DNA of 59,152 bases from Coriobacteriia bacterium (GTDB lineage: Bacteria; Actinomycetota; Coriobacteriia; Anaerosomatales; Anaerosomataceae). The translations under genes and the position numbers were made by a program. Positions 53,255 to 59,152 of this stretch are shown here, piece after piece. Location: contig JAFGVD010000008.1 in assembly GCA_016938135.1 (NCBI GenBank), forward strand, positions 1 to 59,152, written 5' to 3'. Numbering within the stretch: position 1 is the first letter of the stretch; each line of letters begins with the position of its first letter. Below the pieces are notes generated by a model. That model made no database searches. It was not told the DNA's origin and saw only the letters and a list, made by a program, of their open reading frames with translations.

Positions 53255-55234
53255 GTGGCATCAAGTCGGATGATGCACATTCTGAAGATTGTCGCCGTCC
53301 TTCTGGCAGGCGCACTCGTCGTCCTCTTGGTGGCGGGGCTGTACCTGTATCGTCTTTCTGAGACCCTGCCCGAGATTGGCGTCGACGGTCCCATCAACAC
53401 CGCTTGCACCTCGGTCGTCTATGCTGCGGACGGCTCCGTACTGGCGACCTGGCACGGCGAACAGGACCGGACGGTGGTGCCCTACGACGCGATACCGCAG
53501 TCGCTCGTGGATGCCGTAGTGGCTATCGAAGACGAGCGCTTCTATCTGCACAACGGCGTGGACCTGCAGGCGATAGGCCGGGCGCTCAAGGTGAATGCCG
53601 AGGACGGTGCCTATTCTCAGGGTGGGAGCACCATCACACAGCAGGTCGTGAAGCTGCTGTTCACTGACGGGGAGCGTACGCTGAGCCGGAAGGTGCGTGA
53701 AGCGCTTCTGGCATTCCAGCTTGAGACCGAAGTGGGCAAACGCGATGTGCTCGAGACCTATCTCAACCTCGTGTACTTCGGAGATGGCGCGTACGGGGTG
53801 GAAAGCGCTTCTCAGCATTACTTCGGCAAGGCGGCGTCCGATCTTACTTTGAGCGAAGCGGCGACTTTGGCCGGAGTGATTCGTTCGCCGGCCGGCTACT
53901 CCCCGCAGTCTCATCCCGAGGAGGCCATCGCACGACGCAATCTAGTGCTGTCCAAGATGGCTGAACTCGGTTATATCACGGATGCCGAGGGGCGCGACGC
54001 TCAGTCCGAGGAACTGATCGTGGCCGAGTCCGCCGAGATACCGGATCTTGCTCCGTATTTCGTCGAGTACGTGAAGCAGGTGTTGATAGACAAGCTTGGC
54101 TCGGAGATGGTGTTCACGGGTGGGCTGCGGGTGTACACCTCTCTCGACCCCGCCATGCAGCGTGAGGCTGAGGCGGAGGCTGCCACCGTGCTGGGCGAAG
54201 AAGACGACCCCTCGGTGGGACTCGTGTGTATCGATCACAGCAATGGGGACATCCTCGCCATGGTGGGTGGCCGAGACTACACGGAGGACAAGTTCAACCT
54301 GGCGACGCAGGCACGGCGTCAGCCGGGCTCGGCGTTCAAGCCGTTCGTGTTGGTCACTGCGTTGGAGGAGGGGGTCCAGCCCGACGATGTCTTCTCGGCC
54401 GCTCCGTACACGGTGGAAGTGACCGATGGCACATGGCGCGTCCAGAACTACGAGAACACCATCACCGAGGGCTCACTGACTCTGTCTGCGGCGACGAGCT
54501 GGTCGGTGAATGCGGTCTATGCCCGTTTGATCATGCAGCTAGGACCCGAGAAGGTCGTGGAGACCGCCAAAGCGATGGGTATCACCAGTTCTGTGGAGGC
54601 AAACCCTGCAATAGCCCTCGGTGGACTGGAAACCGGGGTCTCGCCCCTGGAGATGGCCTCGGCCTACGGGACCATCGCCAATGAGGGCGTGCACGTGACG
54701 CCGTCAGCCATACTTTCTGTGACGGACGATGACGGCGCGGTCGTCTTCGAACCTGAGCGCACCTCAACCCGCGCGATGACCGAGAGCGTGGCCAAGACCG
54801 CTTCGTCGATGCTGCATGACGTGGTCATAAAGGGCACAGGCCAGGCGTCGAAGATCTCTTCGTGGAGCGCCGGGAAGACGGGCACCACCCAGGGATACCG
54901 TGATGCCTGGTTCGTGGGCTACAGTGGTGACCTGGTCACGGCAGTATGGGTCGGCTATCCCGAGGCTCAGATATCGATGACGGACGTGCATGGGATCCGG
55001 GTCACCGGAGGCAGCTTCCCGGCGATGATCTGGCAGCGTTTCATGGAACAGGCGACCAAGTGGCAGCGTTCGACGGAGGTCGCGATTGTTGAAGCTGATG
55101 AGTCGGGGCAAGGCCTGGTCAAGGTGCATGTTTGCGCCGATACGTTCCTTCTGGCCAACCCAGACTGTCCCAATCCCGTCGACATCTACATCGACGCACA
55201 GAACGTACCTACAAAGACATGCGGGGTGCACTAG
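53255..55234 (+). CDS. class A penicillin-binding protein (PBP1A type)
   Basis: 659 aa from a GTG behind GGAGGAAC, giving a short cytoplasmic tail and a TM helix (about 8-32). Transglycosylase domain: AIEDERFYLHNGVDLQAIGRALKVN, GGSTITQQVVKLL. Transpeptidase domain: SxxK in RQPGSAFKPFVLV, SxN in SWSVNAVYARL, and KTGTT in SWSAGKTGTTQGYRDAWFVGY. It polymerises and crosslinks peptidoglycan. A Cys-containing tail (HVCADTFLLANPDCP..CGVH) is present. The next gene starts right after its stop (no gap). Confidence 0.93.
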   Translation: MASSRMMHILKIVAVLLAGALVVLLVAGLYLYRLSETLPEIGVDGPINTACTSVVYAADGSVLATWHGEQDRTVVPYDAIPQSLVDAVVAIEDERFYLHNGVDLQAIGRALKVNAEDGAYSQGGSTITQQVVKLLFTDGERTLSRKVREALLAFQLETEVGKRDVLETYLNLVYFGDGAYGVESASQHYFGKAASDLTLSEAATLAGVIRSPAGYSPQSHPEEAIARRNLVLSKMAELGYITDAEGRDAQSEELIVAESAEIPDLAPYFVEYVKQVLIDKLGSEMVFTGGLRVYTSLDPAMQREAEAEAATVLGEEDDPSVGLVCIDHSNGDILAMVGGRDYTEDKFNLATQARRQPGSAFKPFVLVTALEEGVQPDDVFSAAPYTVEVTDGTWRVQNYENTITEGSLTLSAATSWSVNAVYARLIMQLGPEKVVETAKAMGITSSVEANPAIALGGLETGVSPLEMASAYGTIANEGVHVTPSAILSVTDDDGAVVFEPERTSTRAMTESVAKTASSMLHDVVIKGTGQASKISSWSAGKTGTTQGYRDAWFVGYSGDLVTAVWVGYPEAQISMTDVHGIRVTGGSFPAMIWQRFMEQATKWQRSTEVAIVEADESGQGLVKVHVCADTFLLANPDCPNPVDIYIDAQNVPTKTCGVH

Positions 55235-55534
55235 ATGGCTGTTGATCACTATCGGGTACTGCAAGTTGCGCGAAACGCCGATCCCGTCGTTATCGAGAAG
55301 GCGTATCGTGCGCTGTCTCTGAAGTACCATCCGGATACATCCACTGAAGCCGAGAAGGCCGCCACGCGGCAGATGCAGCGGATCAACGAGGCGTATGCTG
55401 TGTTGCGCGACCCGGAGAAGCGGCGTCGCTACAACCGGACCCTCGCTCCGGAAGGGGATACTCGCACCGGCTGGGATGTGTTCTGGGACGAGGGGCTGCT
55501 CGGCTTGTACCTGAACCGTCCGCAACGGCGCTAG
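55235..55534 (+). CDS. small J-domain protein
   Basis: 99 aa. A complete N-terminal J domain (DHYRVLQVARNADPVVIEKAYRALSLKYHPDTSTEAEKAATRQMQRINEAYAVLRDPEKRRRYN) with HPD at 31-33, so it can stimulate a Hsp70. There is no G/F, zinc or substrate domain; it ends in a short tail with W-rich DVFWDEGLLGLYL. It starts at the first base after the PBP stop, implying cotranslation, and may help wall-enzyme assembly. Confidence 0.88.
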   Translation: MAVDHYRVLQVARNADPVVIEKAYRALSLKYHPDTSTEAEKAATRQMQRINEAYAVLRDPEKRRRYNRTLAPEGDTRTGWDVFWDEGLLGLYLNRPQRR

Positions 55535-55560
55535 ATACGCTTTCAGAGGCTCAGAAACCA

Positions 55561-55590
55561 AAAAAGGCCGGGGAAGCCCCGGCCTTTCTG
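55561..55590. terminator. bidirectional intrinsic terminator
   Basis: GGCCGGGG (55566-55573), loop AAG, CCCCGGCC (55577-55584), with A6 before and TTTCT after. It serves both the J-protein gene and the convergent selenoprotein gene on the minus strand. Confidence 0.88.
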
Positions 55591-55609
55591 CATGGCAAGA
55601 GTCAGACGG

Positions 55610-55951
55610 TCAGCTTGGGTTCAGCAGCCGTGATTGAACCGCGCGAAGGATCGCAGGGTACGATACAGCGCCATCGTATACCGGATCACCGTCAATGAAG
55701 GTGACCGGATAGACGAGGCCGTCATCTTGTATGCGGGTCACTTCCGTGGGGTGCTGGGCTATGACTTCAGGCTTGCTGGTGTCGTGGTACAGGATGCTTG
55801 CCGCATCGCCGAACCGATTGAGCATCTCTGTGCGGACGATGGCTGTGATCTCCTCCGGAGACCAGCTCGGGCCTCATCCACCGCCAAAGCATGCCGTCTC
55901 TGCAGGGAAGTCGAATACCTCGACGGTGACTTTGATTGTTTGTTCCTCCAT
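55610..55951 (-). CDS. probable selenoprotein with in-frame UGA (Sec26)
   Basis: 113 aa if the TGA at 55874-55876 is read as selenocysteine. The frame is open on both sides of the TGA: residues 1-25 end in ETACFGGG, and the frame resumes GPSWSPEEITAIVRTEMLNRFGD through to residue 113. The redox site would be C21-x4-U26. The ATG at 55951 has GAGGAG seven bases upstream. The 19 bases from +10 to +28 after the UGA form an 8-bp stem with a GGA loop (TGGTCTCC-GGA-GGAGATCA), matching the size and apical G of bacterial SECIS elements. Twelve bases upstream on the same strand is a ferredoxin gene. Without recoding, only the stretch from M43 would be translated, with no ribosome site before it. Confidence 0.75.
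55846..55864 (-). ncRNA. candidate SECIS stem-loop
   Basis: Eight base pairs (one G.U) and a three-base GGA loop lie +10 to +28 after the in-frame UGA, so the apical G is at +18/+19, inside the 16-37 range known for bacterial SECIS elements. The stem is in coding sequence, as bacterial SECIS elements are. Confidence 0.62.
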
Positions 55952-55962
55952 TGATACGCTCC

Positions 55963-56157
55963 TCAGCCGAGATGAATGGCGCCGCCTGCACACACCCTCG
56001 TGCAGATCCCGCAGCCAGTACAGCGATCCTCATCGATCGAATACCCATTTGCACCAGGATACCTCCCGCCGGGAACCGGTGTAATAGCCCCCTTTGGACA
56101 TACACGCTTCGCCGGGCACCCCGGTGAGCGATCGCAAGCGCCGTTGTCGATATTCAT
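55963..56157 (-). CDS. small 4Fe-4S ferredoxin
   Basis: 64 aa from ATG. The C-terminal cluster is CTGCGICTRVCAGGAI, a normal 4Fe-4S site. The N-terminal cysteines (ACDRSPGCPAKRVCPKGAI) provide another set with wider spacing, so it may hold one regular and one atypical cluster. A TTG start at 56214 would overlap the -10 box and is unlikely. It is 11 bases upstream of the selenoprotein start, so both are one transcript. The pair suggests a ferredoxin passing electrons to a selenol-based redox protein. Confidence 0.8.
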   Translation of the reverse strand: MNIDNGACDRSPGCPAKRVCPKGAITPVPGGRYPGANGYSIDEDRCTGCGICTRVCAGGAIHLG

Positions 56158-56213
56158 AGTACGCACGTAGTCACCCTTCGGTAGGCAGGACAGGCGTGGG
56201 AGATCCCGAGACA

Positions 56214-56242
56214 ATTATACCCACGGGGGTATCGAATGCAAG
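56214..56242 (-). promoter_or_regulatory. promoter and CsoR/CstR-like operator of ferredoxin-selenoprotein unit
   Basis: On the minus strand TATAAT (56219 to 56214) is a perfect -10. A weak -35 (TTGCAT) lies 16 bases upstream. The palindrome ATACCC-ACGG-GGGTAT (56216-56231) overlaps the -10. This strongly resembles known CsoR/CstR operators (TACCC..GGGGGTAT), which respond to Cu(I) or to persulfides. A regulator gene of this type was not found in the window. Confidence 0.55.
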
Positions 56243-56362
56243 TCGGATGCCAACCTCCGCCAGGGCCTCTCGAATGTGCGAATCGATTCGGGTTACTGTT
56301 AGTATGTGGTCGCATCCGAATCGTGGGTCACAAAGCCGGACGAACAGCACAAGGAGGCCACG

Positions 56363-57523
56363 GTGAGCTTGAAGTCACATCTAGGTGCCACAGGGCGAAA
56401 GCTGCTCTACTACCTGCTTGCAGCAGGCGTTGCGATCGGTGTCATCTTCCCGCTGTTCGCGCGAGTCTTCGTGGAGCCCAAGTCCGATGTCGCATGGTGG
56501 CTCTTTGTGGCGTCTTGTCTCGCCGCTGGTCTGGTCCTCGCGCTCCTCGCGCACTTTGTCTCATTCCGTGTCTCCGAGAGCGTGCTGGCAGCGGTGTTGC
56601 ATAAGACCGCCGGCTCCCTAGGGATCTCGCTCGATGAGGTCAGGGGCATAGATGCGCTCAGCGACGAACTCATGCGCGTGTTCGCCAACGTAACATCGCT
56701 ATTGGATCAGATCAGTGCGGCCAACACTAATATACGGGCGTTGACCTCGCAGGTGCTTGCCGCTACGGAGCAGCAGGCATCCGGTGCCGCGGAGCAGGCT
56801 GCTGCCGTCACCCAGACCTCGGCCACGGTCGAGGAGCTCGCACAGACTTCCAGCCAGATCGCTGACAACTCCTCTGCGGTGGTTCGCGTCGCCGAGCGCA
56901 CATTGGCAAGCGCCGAGGACGGTATGCGTGCCGTGGCTGAGACCGCCGCCGGCATCGAGGAGATACGGCTCTCTACACAGCAGTCTTCCGACCGTATCCT
57001 CACACTTGGCGAACGCAGCCAAGAGATCGGTCGCGTTCTTTCCATCATCGATGAGATCGCCGAGCAGACCAAGATCCTCGCATTGAACGCCGCCATTGAG
57101 GCTGCCCGTGCCGGTGAGGCGGGCAAGGGGTTCTCGGTGGTTGCCGAGGAGATCCGCAAGCTTGCCGATTCTGTGACTGAGTCGACACAGGAGATCGACC
57201 GTGTCGTCCGAGAGATCCAGGCCTCGACATCGGCGCTCGTCATGTCTACCGAGAAGGCGGCGAAGAAGGTCGCCGAGGGCAAGGATCGAGCCCAGTCCAC
57301 TGCTGACTCGCTTGAACGCATCGTCTCGCAGGTCGAGGAGACCACGGATGCAGCGAAGCAGATTTCGATCGCTACGCAGCAGCAGCGTACCGCCTCCGAC
57401 CAGGTCGTGGTCTCGATGAAGGAAGTAGCCATCGTCTCCCAGCAGGCGGCACAGGCGTCACATCAGATCTCATCGGCCATGACGGAGCTCAATACGCTCG
57501 TTGACAGTCTGCGGGTGCGGTGA
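56363..57523 (+). CDS. methyl-accepting chemotaxis protein, no periplasmic sensor
   Basis: 386 aa from a GTG behind AAGGAGG. Two membrane helices (about 13-32 and 45-65) with a short loop, no HAMP that I recognise, and a cytoplasmic coiled coil. Kinase-contact tip: [49 protein letters not shown]. It is truncated compared with classical receptors, like the one in the che operon. It overlaps the ridA-like gene by 1 base. Confidence 0.9.
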   Translation: MSLKSHLGATGRKLLYYLLAAGVAIGVIFPLFARVFVEPKSDVAWWLFVASCLAAGLVLALLAHFVSFRVSESVLAAVLHKTAGSLGISLDEVRGIDALSDELMRVFANVTSLLDQISAANTNIRALTSQVLAATEQQASGAAEQAAAVTQTSATVEELAQTSSQIADNSSAVVRVAERTLASAEDGMRAVAETAAGIEEIRLSTQQSSDRILTLGERSQEIGRVLSIIDEIAEQTKILALNAAIEAARAGEAGKGFSVVAEEIRKLADSVTESTQEIDRVVREIQASTSALVMSTEKAAKKVAEGKDRAQSTADSLERIVSQVEETTDAAKQISIATQQQRTASDQVVVSMKEVAIVSQQAAQASHQISSAMTELNTLVDSLRVR

Positions 57524-57987
57524 TGGCTGCCGACGTAGCGCGCACACTTGCTGAAGCGGGTCTGCTGTTGCCCGGAGCGCCCGGTGCGCTAGGCGCGTAT
57601 CTGCCCGCGGTTCGCACGGGTGAACTCGTATTCACAGCCGGGCAGCTACCGATGCTCGGGGGCGGATTGATCGCCACGGGTACCGTCGGGGTGGATGTGG
57701 AGCCAGAGGTGGCTAAGCGCTGCGCTGAACAGTGCGCGCTCAACGCTCTTGCCGCCGCGTCCACCGTGTGTGACCTGAGTGAGGTGCTTGGCGTCGTCAA
57801 GCTCACTGGATTCGTGGCGAGCGCTCAGGGATTCGGCGGACAGCCGAGCGTGATCGACGGCGCGAGCGCGGTGATGGCCATAGCTTTTGGTGATTCAGGG
57901 CGGCACGCACGAGAGGCGGTGGGAGTTGCGGCGCTTCCTCTCAACGCTCCGGTCGAGGTATCGCTCATCCTACGGTTGCGTGGCTGA
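57523..57987 (+). CDS. RidA/YjgF-family protein
   Basis: 154 aa. The segments RTGELVFTAGQLPMLGGGLIATGTVGVDVEPEVAKRCAEQCALNALAAA and FGDSGRHAREAVGVAALPLNAPVEVSLILRLRG match the RidA-type YjgF fold, with the conserved Arg in the HAREAVGVAALP segment. It may deaminate reactive enamines/imines. Start ATG overlaps the mcp stop. It lies upstream of a multihaem cytochrome, with 172 bases between. Confidence 0.85.
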   Translation: MAADVARTLAEAGLLLPGAPGALGAYLPAVRTGELVFTAGQLPMLGGGLIATGTVGVDVEPEVAKRCAEQCALNALAAASTVCDLSEVLGVVKLTGFVASAQGFGGQPSVIDGASAVMAIAFGDSGRHAREAVGVAALPLNAPVEVSLILRLRG

Positions 57988-58159
57988 TTCCCTCGATTGA
58001 TCCCGCGTACGAAAATAGGCGGGAATATTCATTCGACATGCACTCCAGTACCCCTGCTTGTATTGTTTGGTCAGGCTCATTCCGATATCGTGGACGGGAT
58101 GGCGGCATGTTCGCCACGTGACTGTTGGATACGGGTAGCTAGCAAGGGGAGAGATGCGC

Positions 58160-59152
58160 ATGGCCAAGATCTCTTTGGCCGGGTTCAAAGACCCGGTGCG
58201 GCGACCGCGGTATATCATCTGGACGGGTGTGGCCGTCATGGTGCTTGCTGCGTTTGTCGTTGTGGCCTTCGGGGCCACATCCACGTACTGGTTTTGCGCC
58301 GAGGTATGTCACAAGGTGCAGGACGATTCAATCGCGGCATACGACCGCTCTTCGCACAACATGGTGTCTTGCATGTCGTGTCACGAGCCGGTCAACGCGG
58401 ATCCCATCACGTTCACGCTCAAGAAGGCCAAGGCTCTTGGCGAACTCGTACTGACTGTGACAAACAACTACGAGCTGCCACTGAACCCTGAAAGCCATCT
58501 GGCATTGAACAGTGAGGAAATGGGCTCCGATCAGTGCACTCAGTGCCATTCGGAGAACCGCGTGATCACGCCTAGCGACGGCATCATCATTGACCACGCA
58601 GTGCATGCGGACAAGGAAGTCCAGTGCACGGCATGCCACAACCGTATCGCTCACAACGAAAGCGGCGATTGGGAGCCTGTTCTGAGTAACCCCAATGACG
58701 GCCCGATGAGCGTCAAGCATGCGAACTTCATGTCGATGACCGCTTGCTTCCGTTGCCATACGCTCACCTCCGAGAGCCCGTCGGGTGCCGAGTACAAGGC
58801 ACCGGGCAAGTGCTCTGCGTGCCACCCCAAAGACTTCGATCTGAAGCCTGCCAACCACGATGACAAGGGCTTCTATCCCGAGGGCCACGCAGTATTGGCG
58901 ATGACGCCGATCGATCCCTCCACCGGTAAGCCTGACGTTGACGCCGAAGCGGCCGAAGCCGAAGAGGCAGAGGGCGAGGCCCACGAGGGCGAAGAGGCAG
59001 AGGGCGAGGCCCATGCTCTGGAGCTCGCCTCCGTCGAAGCCATCGACTACTGCTCCACGTGCCACGTGGTCGACAAGTTCTGCATGGACTGCCACGGCAT
59101 GGAGATGCCGCACCCGACCGAGTTCAAGACCAAGACGCACCCCGAACTGGTC
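58160..59152 (+). CDS. NapC/NirT-like multihaem cytochrome c (cut off)
   Basis: 331 residues are visible; the frame runs off the window end. An N-terminal membrane anchor (about 18-43) precedes the haem domain, so it is a membrane-tethered quinol-linked cytochrome. Seven CxxCH sites are seen (CMSCH, CTQCH, CTACH, CFRCH, CSACH, CSTCH, CMDCH), plus a first site of form CAEVCH, CX3CH. An Ala/Glu/Gly/His-rich acidic insertion (EAEGEAHEGEE..) with a 30-base tandem repeat lies between the sixth and seventh CxxCH sites' domain halves. ATG at 58160 has better spacing from GGGGA than the in-frame ATG at 58154. It probably passes electrons from menaquinol to an outer reductase. Confidence 0.9.
   Translation, partial: MAKISLAGFKDPVRRPRYIIWTGVAVMVLAAFVVVAFGATSTYWFCAEVCHKVQDDSIAAYDRSSHNMVSCMSCHEPVNADPITFTLKKAKALGELVLTVTNNYELPLNPESHLALNSEEMGSDQCTQCHSENRVITPSDGIIIDHAVHADKEVQCTACHNRIAHNESGDWEPVLSNPNDGPMSVKHANFMSMTACFRCHTLTSESPSGAEYKAPGKCSACHPKDFDLKPANHDDKGFYPEGHAVLAMTPIDPSTGKPDVDAEAAEAEEAEGEAHEGEEAEGEAHALELASVEAIDYCSTCHVVDKFCMDCHGMEMPHPTEFKTKTHPELV
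58961..59020 (+). repeat. 30-base tandem repeat in cytochrome gene
   Basis: Two copies, 58961-58990 and 58991-59020, agree over their first 23 bases. They encode an acidic EEAEGEAH unit, keep the reading frame and are likely a recent in-frame duplication. Confidence 0.85.

Noticed and set aside
55610-55825. A free-standing 71-aa gene
   Set aside because: No ribosome binding site before the ATG at 55825, and the frame continues upstream across a TGA to a well-marked start; treated as the C-terminal part of a selenoprotein.
58961-59020. CRISPR-like repeat pair
   Set aside because: Two adjacent in-frame 30-base copies without spacers; coding low-complexity repeat.

Overview
The window is densely coded, visibly GC-rich DNA from an anaerobic, motile, respiring bacterium. 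It carries tungstate/molybdenum cofactor genes, a multihaem NapC/NirT-type cytochrome, an archaeal-type PEP carboxylase, a CheC/CheD-type chemotaxis operon, a VanZ-like protein and a DUF5667 protein behind an ECF sigma factor. This mix best fits an environmental lineage of Actinomycetota (Coriobacteriia/Anaerosomatales-like). That placement is inferred from gene content only; no rRNA gene is present.

Layout. (1) 1-6241: the distal end of an integron cassette array, marked by three attC sites. One complete 1.1-kb cassette holds a Shedu (DUF4263) anti-phage gene. A second, unusually large 5.0-kb cassette holds a three-gene restriction-modification operon: a short N6-methylase subunit, an Eco57I-like methylase subunit, and a GIY-YIG-like nuclease fused to an SF2 helicase. 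No attC was seen to the right. (2) 6333-14992: chromosomal genes: a TetR regulator, an SGNH esterase, AzlCD, a HemW-like radical SAM protein, PpcA, a YyaL-like protein, a transglutaminase-like protein and a zinc-ribbon protein. (3) 15080-18092: a fur-cbiM-cbiQ-cbiO metal-uptake operon behind a perfect 7-1-7 Fur-type box. (4) 18204-22544: a LysR regulator, a large FAD/Fe-S lactate/glycolate-type dehydrogenase, and a TetR regulator with tandem operators. (5) 22653-32808: a probable Moco/Tuco riboswitch, tupABC, then a tightly overlapping cofactor operon (mobA-fdhD fusion, moeA, a 61-aa protein, mobB, moaA, moaC, MOSC, mogA) ending in a class V aminotransferase and a DUF3343 protein, which suggests a link to sulfur/selenium handling. 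(6) 32805-33851: an L,D-transpeptidase. (7) 33920-43111: cheR-mcp-cheW-cheY-cheB-cheA-cheC-cheD, a diguanylate cyclase and a small winged-helix-like protein. (8) 43157-55534: cell-wall genes, an MFS transporter, PilT, a B12-binding radical SAM protein, an ECF sigma factor with DUF5667 and a secreted Cys-rich protein, VanZ, a DMT transporter, a class A PBP and a small J protein. (9) 55610-56242, minus strand: a small ferredoxin and a probable selenoprotein with an in-frame UGA, bounded by a promoter/operator and a terminator. (10) 56363-59152: a second MCP, a RidA-like protein, and the start of a multihaem cytochrome that runs off the edge.

The main points of interest are the defence cassettes in an integron, with a complete RM operon as a single cassette; the unmarked UGA-containing selenoprotein paired with a ferredoxin under a CsoR/CstR-like palindrome; the riboswitch-headed tungstate/cofactor locus with its MobA-FdhD fusion; and a CheC that has lost both catalytic asparagines. 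No intergenic stretch exceeds about 250 bases, and no tRNA, rRNA, CRISPR array or transposase was seen.
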